From contig NC_090156.1 in assembly GCF_017916325.1 (NCBI RefSeq), positions 265,001 through 329,000 of the forward strand: a DNA stretch of 64,000 bases. Direction: 5' to 3'. The DNA comes from Leishmania martiniquensis (taxonomy: Eukaryota; Euglenozoa; Kinetoplastea; Trypanosomatida; Trypanosomatidae). The translations under genes were made by a program, and so were the position numbers. Below are positions 39,669 to 50,373 of this stretch, piece after piece. The notes beneath the pieces are model-generated. The model was not told the origin of the DNA, made no database searches, and was given only the letters and a program-made list of their open reading frames with translations. Within the stretch, counting starts at the first letter, position 1. Every line of letters begins with the position of its first letter.

Positions 39669-40313
39669 ATGCGGTCGTCCGACATTTTTCACGCGTGGAA
39701 ACACACGCCCGTCGTGCGAAAGAGTCGCGCTCAGGACAGCGGCGTCAACCAGTACGGATTGAAGCCCGTCCGCTCCTATGACTTCTTGAACCCGACGAAC
39801 TTGGTGAACTTTGGGCGCGGCACCGCCTTCGACAACCTTGGCGTGCGCCGCTCCGAGCGGGGTCAGATAGACTCGTCCCCCTCGCTCGGCGGATCGCCCG
39901 TATTCACGCAGGCACGGCTCCTGGGACTGAGCGGCGACGACCAGCTCCGCCTCTGCGAGTCGGAGACGACGCAGCTTCGAGTGTGCATGGCGAAGGGCGG
40001 TAGCACCTGCGAACGCGAGAGCCTTCTGCTAGACGCGTGCCTCTCGAAGGTAGGCCACCTGCGCCGTGCGATTAACCAAGCCGGCTCCGAGTTCAACGAC
40101 TGGCTGATTCAAAATGTGTCAGACAATCACACGAAGCCATTTGAGCACCGTCCGCATGATTGGCGGCACCACTACGCGCAGGAGAAGCTCATGCGTGAGA
40201 AGCAGCAGAACGGGCACGCGTATGGGCGGCGGCCGAAGGAGTTCTCGTTTGGCGCTCGCTATGTAAAGACGGAGGGCTACGGCAAGCGCCCGCGTCTCCC
40301 ATACAACAAGTGA
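39669..40313 (+). CDS. Small twin-CX9C (CHCH-like) protein, probably mitochondrial
   Basis: A 214-residue basic protein. Four cysteines at 96, 106, 114 and 124 form two CX9C motifs separated by seven residues, the pattern of CHCH-domain proteins that fold in the mitochondrial intermembrane space by the Mia40/Erv pathway. In this family such proteins are respiratory-complex or mitoribosomal subunits or assembly factors. The N-terminal 90 residues and the basic C-terminus (ending RPRLPYNK) are extra and show no known domain. There is no cleavable presequence that I can call with confidence. The start is supported by a splice acceptor 10 nt upstream. Which complex it serves cannot be told from sequence alone. 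Confidence 0.85.
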   Translation: MRSSDIFHAWKHTPVVRKSRAQDSGVNQYGLKPVRSYDFLNPTNLVNFGRGTAFDNLGVRRSERGQIDSSPSLGGSPVFTQARLLGLSGDDQLRLCESETTQLRVCMAKGGSTCERESLLLDACLSKVGHLRRAINQAGSEFNDWLIQNVSDNHTKPFEHRPHDWRHHYAQEKLMREKQQNGHAYGRRPKEFSFGARYVKTEGYGKRPRLPYNK

Positions 40314-41456
40314 TCCGCGCGATCACGGAGACGCCACTGATCGAATCGCTCACTGTGAATGCGAGCGTGCGGCGCGTGCGCACAATGGCAGGGACTGCAT
40401 GGGCCCGATGTGCTTGTGTGTGCGTCCGTTGTGCATTGCGCCTTCGTTGTATTTCGCATTCGTTTGATTGTGTGCCCTCCTGTTCCGCCCTTTTCTGGTG
40501 TGCGCGGCCCCTCATCCCCTCATCTACTCCCCCCCGTCCCTTGGGAAGGCGCACACGCACACACACTTACACACATGCACGCAGACACAGTCTCTGACAA
40601 GCGTTGACGTGCTCGCTCATCAAAAGCGTAATTGAGTCACACCAAACATACAGATAGCAGGGCGGGTACGGGCACGCATATCCACCTCGAACGTACAGTC
40701 GGAGTCATGCGATGCCATCGAGGCGCGTGTGCGCGCTTATGTCAGCTTCAGTAAGAAGGATGGTGGGCTCTTTCGTTGACGTCTCCTCCCGACCCATTTC
40801 CATTGGTCTCCTTGCTTTGAAGTGTGTCTCCCCCCTTCCCGTTCCCCCGCCCTCCTCTGTCCAGGACGGAAACTCTTCAGTCTTTGCCGTCAGTGGGAGC
40901 TTCTGCAGCAACCTCGGTGGCGCGACCGGTGGTGATGGCGGTCGGGAGGGAAACGGACGCGTCGTGAGAGGGCTGCCGATGCGCGAGCAGGCGAACGCGC
41001 CAGCACCCCGGCTTCTTGGGAGGTCTTCGCTGCTTCTCGAGGCGGCTCGTTTCTGCTACGCTTTTTTTTTCTTCGCCGGCTATCGTCTGCGCCAATGAAG
41101 CGACGGAAGTGCACACTTCCACCCCACACGCCGCGGCTGCCACCCATCGCCTCGCTTTCTCCCCCTCTGTGTCTCCCTTCCTCCCCCCTCCCCCTCCCTC
41201 TGGCTGCCCCGAATCACCTCCCTGTGCACCCGCACGGGCACGCGTACACACACGCTCCTGCGCCCCCCATCGGTGCCGCCCAGGGGTGCAGGAGTACATG
41301 TAGATTCGCGTCGCCACGCTCGCTCGTTACCCACAGCCTCCATCCCGCCTTCTCCTTTGCTCACTCGACGCCGCTCAGAAAACACGGACTCACCGACTGT
41401 CCAAGAGAGATTTACACGTGCATGCACATACGCGTACGTGGCCACCGCTCTCCCAC
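40314..41456 (+). other. Intergenic region before the first DUF4833-like gene
   Basis: No firmly supported gene. A GTGATC...GATCAC inverted repeat overlaps the preceding stop codon at about 40309-40325. A 128-codon ORF at 40712-41098 was considered and not accepted. C/T-rich tracts at 40826-40858 and 41149-41210 precede the next gene. Confidence 0.6.
41337..41378 (+). promoter_or_regulatory. Polypyrimidine tract and candidate acceptor for the first DUF4833-like gene
   Basis: A C/T-rich run is followed by AG at 41377-41378. A leader from here contains an out-of-frame ATG at 41422 whose 24-codon frame runs past the main ATG to 41493. Confidence 0.4.
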
Positions 41457-42584
41457 ATGGCCATTCCGCTCGTCGCCAGCGACAAGACGCTGAAGGAGGA
41501 CAGCGAACTCTTTTTCGCCGTCTCGCGCAGCTTTTCTGTGCCGGGCGTCAGCAGCCACTATGAGACACCGCACGCATTCGCCCAGCTCATGCGCAGCCGC
41601 CTGCGACAGCGCAATCGGTTCAACCACGATCACCACGACACATTTATGTACATCGAGCGGTCCAAAAACGCCAACGTGGTGGCCTACACAGCAAACCTCG
41701 TCGACGCAGCCACAAAATCGAAGGTGGGCTCTGGCATCGGGCGGCACTGTGTGCTGCGCCACGACGACCCTGTGCACGCGTACTTTATAAACCTTGAGCC
41801 CTCCTATGTGGCAGATCGCCGCCGCAAGGGCATCGAGTACGACTGTAACGATCTGAACATGCTGGAGCGGACGTTGGCATACGGCCTCTCAGCGACGCCG
41901 GTGAACACGGAGGACCTCCTGCAGTACTGGTGCAAGGATACACCAGAGGCGATCGCTGCTCTCCAGGAGGCGTGGAGGGTGGGCGGTAACGCGGTGGTGC
42001 CTGACGAGCATCAGGACTCAGCGGATGGCGAGCATCGAATCGCGGTCTCGACAGCTGGCGACCAGACTGTGGTGCCAGCGTCGGTTGACGCGCTCACGGT
42101 CGAGTCGCTCGGTGCAGCACTCAAGGCGTGGTGGGCCCCGTTCAATCTGTACATCTCGCACTTCGTAGCGCTTCCCACGTGGCCCTGTCTTATCATGTGC
42201 CTGCCACCGGTCTCAACGTTGGCGGGCTCCAGCCGGTGCAGCAGCGGCGCCGCGGGTGCGGAGCAGACCCCAACCGCACCAGAGCACGAGTGTGCTGCTG
42301 ACACTGTGGAGGCGAAGCCCCCAACGGTGGATACGACGAACGTTACGTACGGCAACCACACAGAGCCGGCGGAGGCGACGGCGACCTCAGGCATTCTGGC
42401 GGACGAGGACACGGTAGTAGCGGCGATCGCCTTCGTCGGCGGCAAACTCAGTGTGATGGAGAAGGTGTACGTCAAGAGCATTGAGCCGAAGCGGTTCTAC
42501 AATTTGCCGAAGGTGGAGTACGTCGAAGTGTTTGGCGTGTCCCTGCACACCGGCGAGCCGACCTACGAGAAGAAGGCTGAGTAG
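41457..42584 (+). CDS. DUF4833-like protein, paralogue 1
   Basis: A 375-residue protein. The N-terminal part carries a conserved block around residues 50-80 (HDHHDTFMYIERSKNANVV, then YTANLVD), which resembles the DUF4833 family. A second conserved block closes the protein (GKLSVMEKVYVKSIEPKRFY, then NLPKVEYVEV and GEPTYEKKAE). Between them lies a variable, Ala/Glu/Thr-rich stretch of about 190 residues. The gene 1.6 kb downstream has the same two blocks in the same order with a shorter middle, so they are tandem duplicates that diverged. No signal peptide or membrane helix is obvious. Function is unknown. I use the ATG at 41457; the upstream in-frame part has only a GTG. Confidence 0.85.
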   Translation: MAIPLVASDKTLKEDSELFFAVSRSFSVPGVSSHYETPHAFAQLMRSRLRQRNRFNHDHHDTFMYIERSKNANVVAYTANLVDAATKSKVGSGIGRHCVLRHDDPVHAYFINLEPSYVADRRRKGIEYDCNDLNMLERTLAYGLSATPVNTEDLLQYWCKDTPEAIAALQEAWRVGGNAVVPDEHQDSADGEHRIAVSTAGDQTVVPASVDALTVESLGAALKAWWAPFNLYISHFVALPTWPCLIMCLPPVSTLAGSSRCSSGAAGAEQTPTAPEHECAADTVEAKPPTVDTTNVTYGNHTEPAEATATSGILADEDTVVAAIAFVGGKLSVMEKVYVKSIEPKRFYNLPKVEYVEVFGVSLHTGEPTYEKKAE

Positions 42585-44201
42585 AGAGGGGAGGAGGAGG
42601 ACTCTTCTCGGCTGTGGGAGTGGCCGCCTCTTTTAACTCGTCGCCCTCTTCGCACGACTCTATGCGCCTGTGTATCCCTGAGCACAATGCCATCGGCTGC
42701 TGCCATTTCATCTTGTCACCATCGCGCGCGCGCTCCCTCTCTCCTCCCCTCCCCTCCCTCCCTCTCTCTCTCGCAGTGATGCGATCTCACGTTCTTGTGA
42801 TATTGCTGGCGTGTAAGTACGGTTGCTCATCCCCCCCCCACTATTGAATGCACATCACCTGTCGCCCTCGCGCCTTCGGCCTCATCCCTCCCCCTCTTTC
42901 TCTCTGCTTCGGGCCTTTGTAGGATTGGATAGCCTCCTCCTCCCCCTTTCCGGCGCACGCTGCCGATCATGGGGGGCCTGACAATACTGATGCGGCGACG
43001 TGGGCTTCAGTGTGGGTGTGCTCCCCACCTCTTTCTGCTGCAGGGCGCTGTGATTGCATTCGCACACCTCCCCAGCACCGACGCGCACGAGCCAACTTCA
43101 CGGGCCGCCGTTCATTGCGATACCCATCGGAGAATGGGTAGCGATGCCGGCCTGCTGCTTTCACCGCCTTGACAGGCTAAGGCGTCCCTTTCCTTCGAAA
43201 CTAATTTTGTTGCAGCATTTTCGCTGGTGCGCTCGTGGGTGTGCATGCGGTACGCCTCTAAGAAGAGATACCGCCGCGCCCTCTCGGCAACGCGGCTGCG
43301 TCGCCACCAAATTCCATCACACGAGCGTTCTCCCCTTTTACGTCCCATCTACAGCATCTCGTCTGTTCACTGAACTTATACACCCTCTTAACTGTCGAGA
43401 TGAGTTCATGGCGACACGCCCAGATACAGAACAGTCGCTCCTCTACACACACGCGCTAATCATCGCAAGCGCTCCTCCTCACTCACCGCGCCTTCCCCCT
43501 TCCCCTCCCTCCCTCTTTTACTGAGGTAGGCGCTGGGTGCGAGTTTCAGCAGCCTCTTGGGGCGGTGGCTTTGCGCCGTCAAGGCAGAGCGACGCTCGGG
43601 CGCCGGCACCTTGCTGCCAGCCCTTCTCCTCCTCCCGTTCTAAATCGGGGTGGCTTGGGCCCGCCTTCGCTGCCTGTTCGTGTCTCCCTGCCTATGTCTG
43701 ACTCACTCACTCACTCACCCATTCACTCACTTGCATACACCCACGCGAGCATACGGAGAAACGCACACACGCACACGCACACACCGCACCGCCACGCGGA
43801 TATCACAAGCGGCCGCTCCGCTTCGGTCCCCTTTGTCTCCGCGCGTGCTGGCGTTCGCGTGCCACGCACTCCCCCTTTTTTGCCCCTCTCGTACGTCTGT
43901 CGAGTTGGGAGGGAGTGCGTCTGCACTGTGTTGGTGTGCGTGAGCACCCCTGTTTCAGCGGGAAGCGCAGTCGGCGTTGAAACGAACAAAGGCGCGAAAT
44001 AGAATGGAAGCGTAAGATTGGTGGAACCAAACGCAAGGACACGCGCATCTGGTGCGGCAGAGAATCGCCAGCGGTAGAGACAGCATCAGGCGGAGCCGCC
44101 ATATACACACGTAGGCAAGCCTACTCGCTCAACCCTCCACCCCCCACCCCTCTATCCATCTCTGCCACAGACACGTGCACGCGCGCACACACTCGTACCT
44201 C
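42585..44201 (+). other. Intergenic region between the DUF4833-like paralogues
   Basis: No supported gene. Mostly C/T-rich with CA repeats near 43765-43790; a GC-rich patch at 42960-43175 contains a 67-codon ORF that I did not accept. Confidence 0.65.
44121..44170 (+). promoter_or_regulatory. Polypyrimidine tract and spliced-leader acceptor for the second DUF4833-like gene
   Basis: A long C-rich tract ends in CCACAG with AG at 44169-44170, 31 nt before the ATG and with no intervening ATG. Confidence 0.6.
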
Positions 44202-45113
44202 ATGGAATCCTGTGCAGCTGTGCTGTTCCACAAGTTTGTGTGGGAGCCGTGTAGCCAGCGCACCGAGGGGCCACCCAGCACCCCGGCAGGTCAGAGCGTG
44301 AACAACACCGACGCGGGTGCGGGTGGGCCGCGGGATCCGCGCGCGTATGTGCGGCAGCTGAACTGCACCATCCGCTGCCGCCTCGTACCGCGTGACCGCT
44401 TCAAGGGGGACCATCACGACACCTGTATGTACATCGAGCGCTCCAAGAACGAGAACGTGGTGGCCTATCAGGCGAACTGCATCGACTCGAAGACCGGCGA
44501 GCCGCTCAAGAGCGCCGCCGACACCCCCCACTGCACCTTCAAGGCTGGGGACCCACTGCGTGTGTACTGGGTGAAGATCAACCCCGAGCACGTGGCGCGC
44601 CGCCGTGCTCGGGGGGAGATGGAGGACGTGTGTGAGCTCAACATGATAGAGCGGAATCTCGCTTACGGGTGCAAGGCCACCATGATTAGCAAGGATAAGT
44701 TTGTCGACGAGGTGCTGCCGGACAGGGCGTCCCGCGCTTCCGCGCCGAAGGAGAAGATCGAAGCGATTGGGCACCTCCATGACGAGCTGCAACCGTGCCT
44801 GTGCAGGTTTGTGGCGACCTCCTCGTGGCTGGTCTGGATGCTGCGGCTCCCACCGCTGGTGGACAGCGAGGATGCGACGGCCAGCGCGGCTTCGCTGCCG
44901 CGCCGCGGGAATGGGGCGCATGCGCTGCCAGCGAAAGACACCGTGGTGGTAATGGTGGCGATGATTGCCGGGCAGCTCAGTGTCCTGCAGAAGGTGTACG
45001 TGGCGAGTGTCGAGCCAAAGCACTTTTATCAGCTGCCGAAGGTCGAGTACATCGAGGTGCACGGTACGTCGCTCGTGACGGGCGAGCCCACCTACGAGAA
45101 GCGCGCTAAGTGA
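44202..45113 (+). CDS. DUF4833-like protein, paralogue 2
   Basis: A 303-residue protein. It shares with the upstream paralogue the block HHDTCMYIERSKNENVVAYQ, the ELNMIERNLAYG segment, and the C-terminal GQLSVLQKVYVASVEPKHFY with QLPKVEYIEV and GEPTYEKRAK. The middle region is about 100 residues shorter than in paralogue 1, and the N-terminus is unrelated. The invariant His/Asp cluster before MYIERSKN could be functional, but no enzyme family is evident. The start is supported by a clean splice acceptor 31 nt upstream; one earlier in-frame codon run begins with a non-ATG. Role unknown; tandem duplication followed by divergence suggests the two are not simple dosage copies. Confidence 0.87.
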   Translation: MESCAAVLFHKFVWEPCSQRTEGPPSTPAGQSVNNTDAGAGGPRDPRAYVRQLNCTIRCRLVPRDRFKGDHHDTCMYIERSKNENVVAYQANCIDSKTGEPLKSAADTPHCTFKAGDPLRVYWVKINPEHVARRRARGEMEDVCELNMIERNLAYGCKATMISKDKFVDEVLPDRASRASAPKEKIEAIGHLHDELQPCLCRFVATSSWLVWMLRLPPLVDSEDATASAASLPRRGNGAHALPAKDTVVVMVAMIAGQLSVLQKVYVASVEPKHFYQLPKVEYIEVHGTSLVTGEPTYEKRAK

Positions 45114-47633
45114 GCCGTGTAGCAGCCATCGGCCCGTGGCGGGGATGGCGGGGTTGTAGCGTATGCATGCACCTATGCGTCTAAGAGGGCCCGAGCGCAC
45201 GGGCTCAAGATCCGAAACGCCCTCGCCACGCCCCCCCTCCGTGCCGGAGACTCTTCGCTTCTTCTTTCGTCCCCTATGCATTCCTCCTGCTGTGACAGAT
45301 GCCTTTGCCGCGGGGACGCGGCCCCCTCTCTTTCGTGTGGCGTCTCTCTACTACTACACCCGCAGATCCGCTGGCACGCTCCCCGCCCCCTCACATCCCG
45401 CACGGCGAGAGGGGGCCCCCTTACACAGCCGCACGCACGTACGCAGGTGCCGGGACGCTGGCGCTGGCAAAGTCAGCCGTACACGTGCAAGCTTTCGTTA
45501 CCGGTGCCATATTCGCGCCTTTATCACTTAATTTTCTCTTTTGTAGCTCGTCTTGGTTGCTCCACCTGCTTTCTGTTGCTGCTCGTCGTTGAGCTCTCCG
45601 GCAGTTTTCGACTCGTTCGTGTCGCTGTGACGCGCCGCAGCACGCCCACACATATGTACATGGACGCTGCCCCCAGTGCTGATGGTGCGATCGTCCACCT
45701 CTCTGCCCCCCCTTCTCGTGCTTTGCGTCTCTTCATCGGCATGGGCAAACACGCAGACACGAGCGCCATTCCCATACTCTCTCGGCTTTTTTTTTGCCGG
45801 CCTTTCACGTTGCTGATGGTCGACTGTGGCCGCGCTCCCTTTCCCTCTTTTTCTGCCGTATTCGGGCTTTTCGCAGTGACGGCTGCAGCCCACGCGTACC
45901 ACCGCCGCCCCTCTCCCTCTCTCTCGAGAGGTGGCGAGAGCGAGCAGCCTGTGCATGCCTCATCCGAATCTGTGCTCTCCTCCTCGCACCCTCCCCTCCC
46001 CTCCCCCATGTTCTCGAGCAGGCGTTTGCTTCGTGCGCATGTTGCCCCGTGATGCTCCGTATGGAAAAACCTGCGCCCACGGAGGGCCATCCACCGACTC
46101 ATCCGCACGCACATGCAGTCGCATGACGCAGGGGTAGTAGAGGCCTCTCTCTATGTGTGCATGTGCGACTGTTGCTCGTGTGTGTGTGTGTGTGTATCGC
46201 CTTCAACAATGACCAAGCGAACGTGAAAGAAGCGAGGGGAGGGTGGCACGGGAGGGAGAAGAGACGCCCCAAAGCAGAAAGTGCACGACGTATTGTTACG
46301 ACCACAGTCGCTATGGCTTCCGCTGCTGCTACTGATGCCCCCCTCACCTCCCTCCCCTCCTTCCCCTCTTACGCATGAGATTATGGCCTCGTTGACTTGA
46401 TCTCGCGCTTCTTTATTTCCGCCTTGCCGGCGTTTCTGTGCTTGGGCGTTACGGCCGCTTCCTCTTCGTCTCGAAGTCCTCAAGTCGCGTGTCATCGGCG
46501 CCAACTCGTATGCAGACGCGCATTCATGTGCCGTCACTCCTCATCCGCGTCCTGAGCGCCAAAATACACACTCGCGCGGGCGACTGACGCATACGCGTGC
46601 TGTCCGTGCGGGTTCGGAGGATGACGTGATGACGCTGTGCTACGGGGCCTCCCTTATTGTGCCGCTCTGCACACACTGGCCCTGATACGCTCGGGCAGTT
46701 GCACCTGTGTCTGCGTCCCTCGAAGGCGCGCGCGCACACACGCACACGCTCATGCAAAGGCAAAAAGCATTCTGAGTGGCGGATGGGCGGAGCGCATTGG
46801 GGCGCGATGCACGCACAGGGCTGCTCTCCAGGAGGGGAGACGAGAAGAGCAAAGGAGGGTGGGGGCGCGCCCTAGACGCGGCTGTGTGGCTCCACGTGCT
46901 TCAGAGAAAAGGCAGCTGCGGGCACGCAGATGCGCATGCTGCCACACCCTTTCCGGGACGACGTTCGTGCGGCTCCTCGCTTTTTCACGCTCTCGCATGC
47001 CGTCCCGCATCGTATTATTTCCGCGCGTACTCCTCTCTCTGCCGCTTTCCCTGCTTTGACTTCTCTCCATGCCCCCATTTTTTTCAACCGCGCACGTCGC
47101 ACTCGCCGCTCTCCTCGTCACGAACTCGCCAACATCGACCGGCGGCTACACTGCCCCTCCGCCTCGTCCCTCATCCTCCTCTTTCCCCCGCCTGCCGAGA
47201 GAAGAAAAAAAAATACAGCGCATACGCCATCGACCAGTGCGACAGCATCTTGCATGGAACGTCTCCAGTTGTGCGTTGTGCTTCCTCCCCTCCCTTGTTG
47301 CGCTGCCGTGTATGCACAGGCACTCACAGCCAATCACGTTCGCTCGCTTTAGCATCCTTCGCGTTGTCAAGGGAGCACCGATATCAGAGACAGGCGCACG
47401 CAGACACGCTGCATTTGAACGCGTGTGCGAGTAGGGAAAGGGCGGCTGCACGCAGTGAGGTCCCTCCCCTCCCGCCTGTCTGTCTCTCGCTCTTCTACAC
47501 ACACACACAGAGACAGAGACGCAGATAAAAACAAACGCAGCGGTAGTGGTGAAGAGCAGGGAAGGCGCAGCGGGTGCCGCAAAAAAAACGCAGCTGGTAA
47601 AGGGCGAAGGGAAGGGTCGTTGCCATCGCCGCC
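45114..47633 (+). other. Intergenic region before MetAP2
   Basis: About 2.5 kb without a supported gene. C/T-rich tracts, TG/CA repeats (46180-46200, 46730-46750) and a purine-rich patch near 46780-46880. Long ORFs are low-complexity and overlap in several frames on both strands. Confidence 0.65.
47461..47510 (+). promoter_or_regulatory. Polypyrimidine tract and spliced-leader acceptor for MetAP2
   Basis: A C/T tract at 47461-47496 then CA repeats and AG at 47509-47510. The leader is about 123 nt with no ATG before 47634. Confidence 0.5.
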
Positions 47634-49028
47634 ATGCCACCAAAGAATTCCGTGAAAGCGAAACAGCAGCCCAAGCAGCAGGGCAGCGGCAAGAAGGGTA
47701 AGGGCGGTAACGATGACGGCGACGACTTCGACGCGATGCTAGCGGCTGCCGTGAATGCGTCCATGGCGGACGCAGCCAAAAACCACAGCAACAGCAACCA
47801 ACGCAAGCACATCAACGGGAATAGCAGTGCACCCACTAATAGGAGCCTCGCAGCGGACGAGCCAGCTGTGCCAAGCTCGGCTGATCACCCGGAGAACCCC
47901 TATCCGGAGACGGCGGCTGGGTTCCCGCGGCAAACGTGGCCGGAGCCGACAGTGCCTGTATCGAAGCAGTTTGCTTCCGGTCAGTTTCCGGCCGGCGAGA
48001 TCGTCGATCACCCCGGTGAGATGAACAACTTTCGACACAGCAGCGAGGAGAAGCGGGCGTTGGCCCGGGCCAACGAACATCAGGTGCAGGAGATGCGCGA
48101 GGCGGCTGAGGTGCACCGTCAGGTCCGCACCTGGGCACAGAGCTGGATCAAGCCAGGTTTGTCGTTGATGCTCATGACGGATCGAATCGAGAAGAAGCTG
48201 AATGAGTTGATTGGAAAGGACGGAATCATGCGTGGGCAGGCGTTCCCGACGGGATGTTCGCTGAACCACGTCGCGGCGCACTACACGCCCAACACCGGTG
48301 ACGAGAAGATCCTCTTGGCGTACGATGATGTCATGAAGGTCGACTTCGGCACCCACATCAACGGCCGCATCATCGACTGCGCCTGGACGGTTGCCTTCAA
48401 TCCGATGTTCGACCCGCTGCTGCAGGCGGTGAAAGAGGCGACGTACGAGGGCATCAATCAGGCGGGCATCGACGTCCGTCTCGGCGACATTGGTGTCGCC
48501 ATCGAGGAGGTGATGGAGTCGCACGAGGTGGAGATCAACGGCAAAGTGCATCAGGTGAAGAGCATCCGCAACTTGTCCGGCCACAATATCGCCCCTTACA
48601 TCATCCATAGCGGCAAGAGCGTGCCCATCGTCAAAGGCGGTGAGCAGACGAAGATGGAGGAAGGGGAGGTGTTCGCCATTGAGACCTTCGGATCCACTGG
48701 ACGCGGCTTCGTGAACGAGGACCTGGATTGCTCCCACTACATGATGCGCCCCGGCGCGGAGGTGATGCAGCTGCGCTCGGAGAAGGCGCAGCAGCTGCTG
48801 AGACACATCCACAAGTCGTACAGCACGCTAGCTTTCTGCCGCAAGTGGCTTGACCGCGACGGCTTCGACCGCCACCTCATGAACCTGAACCGCCTGGTTG
48901 ATGAGGGGGCTGTGAACAAGTACCCCCCGCTGGTGGACGTCAAGGGCAGTTACACGGCGCAGTTTGAGCACACTATTTACCTTGGACCCACCGCGAAGGA
49001 GATTCTTTCCAAGGGGCATGACTACTAA
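47634..49028 (+). CDS. MAP2: Methionine aminopeptidase 2 (metallopeptidase M24)
   Basis: A 464-residue enzyme that removes the initiator methionine from nascent proteins in the cytosol. Residues 1 to about 120 are a charged, lysine-rich and disordered extension typical of type 2 enzymes. The pita-bread catalytic domain carries all five metal ligands: Asp237 (VDFGT), Asp248 (IIDCAW), His317 (SGHNI), Glu350 (AIETFGSTG) and Glu445 (QFEHT). Spacings between them (11, 69, 33, 95) equal those of human MetAP2. His216 in AAHYTPN is the residue that fumagillin-type inhibitors modify in this family. The type 2 helical insert is present near 385-425. The length is close to the family norm and the ATG is the first after the splice acceptor. 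Confidence 0.97.
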   Translation: MPPKNSVKAKQQPKQQGSGKKGKGGNDDGDDFDAMLAAAVNASMADAAKNHSNSNQRKHINGNSSAPTNRSLAADEPAVPSSADHPENPYPETAAGFPRQTWPEPTVPVSKQFASGQFPAGEIVDHPGEMNNFRHSSEEKRALARANEHQVQEMREAAEVHRQVRTWAQSWIKPGLSLMLMTDRIEKKLNELIGKDGIMRGQAFPTGCSLNHVAAHYTPNTGDEKILLAYDDVMKVDFGTHINGRIIDCAWTVAFNPMFDPLLQAVKEATYEGINQAGIDVRLGDIGVAIEEVMESHEVEINGKVHQVKSIRNLSGHNIAPYIIHSGKSVPIVKGGEQTKMEEGEVFAIETFGSTGRGFVNEDLDCSHYMMRPGAEVMQLRSEKAQQLLRHIHKSYSTLAFCRKWLDRDGFDRHLMNLNRLVDEGAVNKYPPLVDVKGSYTAQFEHTIYLGPTAKEILSKGHDY

Positions 49029-50373
49029 GCACGGGTATGGGCGACGAAGGGGGTGCTGGGCGGGTGTGGGTGTGGCGGTGAGGGCTCGCAGAGGGGAGAG
49101 AGAGCGAAACGTGAGTGTTTGGCGCGGGCGGGGGGGGAAACGAGTGCAAGCCTCGGCGGTGAGGGGACGGAGTTGCGTGCCTCGGGGCCCTTACCCCCCC
49201 CCCCCACTTTTTGTCTCTCTCGCCCTCCCATGCCCCTTCGGCTGCCACCCGCGTGTCTCTCCCTCGCACTTCTGCCTGATACCACTGTCGCATGGCGGGA
49301 CAGTCAAGAGTGTTCGACATTCTTCAGCGTCCCGAGTGGGCTATGGGTGCGTGCCTGCAGCCGAGTCCTCGTCGCTCTCTCTTCTGTGCTCCCTCATATT
49401 TTCAGCATTCTCTTTTTCGCAGTTCCCACGTAATGCATTGCTGCAGCACCTCTCTCTGTGCGTCTCTCTGCCCGCCTCTCGCTCCAGTGCTCCTCGCCTT
49501 GGCATGTTACAAAGCTCGAGCGATAGAGAGGGAGGGGGGCGTCTGGAAGTGGAGGCGGCCGATATTTCGACAGCGGCCGCCGACTGCGTGCCTGTGGGCC
49601 CAGGTGAGCGAGGCGACAGGCGCCCTCAGGGCGTGTATGAGGGAAGGGAGTGCGTGACTGTGGGACTCGGCAGGTTCTCTTTGCTGTCGTTTTCGTTAAC
49701 CCTAAGCAGCTACCTTTGGCGCTTCTTCGAGAGGCGTGGAGTGGCCGTTGGTGCCGAGGCCAGCGCTGGCCCCCATTTCCTCCCCTGACGTTTCCCCAAG
49801 CCAAGAGACGTGTGAAAGAAAGGCGGGCGAGGTGGAGAGCAATGGGTAGGCAGGGAGGCAGCGCCTGCACCGATGGAGGCTGAGGCGTCCTCCTTCCCTC
49901 TCTCTGTCGTATCCGCCGCCTCTCGGCTTCTCGTGCCTTACGTACGAGGCACCGAGCATGCACCCTCCCTGCGCGCATACGTGTACCTCGCGGGGAGAGA
50001 GCCCCGTCCCCTTGCGACTCCTCGGAGGGAGGGAGGGGGGGAAAGTGGTGAAAAGGGAAGGGGGAGGGGGCGGAACGAGCTGCTGTCGCGACCACTTCTG
50101 TTCCCTTCTGTGCTTCTCTCTCACGGTGACAAAAGGATGTGCAGCGTATCACACGCCCACACCCATTCCACACGCCTTGGCACCCGCTTGCACGGCCCTC
50201 TGTTGTGAGGGGTAGTCTCGCGGCCGATACCCCTCCAGGCGTGCGAGCCGAAGAGGCCCTACCGAACGTGCACGCAACTAATTCCTTTTTTTCTTGAGTG
50301 GTGCCTCCGTATAGAGCCACCAAAGCACACCGGGTGCACCGCTGCCGGGGCGACCGAAGAGAAGGGCTGCCAC
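49029..50373 (+). other. Intergenic region between MetAP2 and the single-span coiled-coil gene
   Basis: No supported gene. Includes a C homopolymer of about 13 at 49193-49206, a G8 run near 49131, and alternating G-rich and C/T-rich stretches. Confidence 0.65.
50281..50298 (+). promoter_or_regulatory. Polypyrimidine tract and spliced-leader acceptor
   Basis: A T-rich tract at 50282-50295 is followed by AG at 50297-50298, about 75 nt before the ATG at 50374 with no intervening ATG. Confidence 0.5.

Noticed and set aside
40712..41098. A 128-codon ORF before the first DUF4833-like gene
   Set aside because: Begins with ATG, but no polypyrimidine tract and AG lie just upstream, a C/T tract runs through its middle, and the end is poly-Phe from a T run. 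Not convincing without conservation.
42969..43172. A 67-codon ORF (MGGLTILMRRRG...)
   Set aside because: Moderate GC3 but no acceptor AG between the upstream C/T tract and its ATG, and no recognisable domain.
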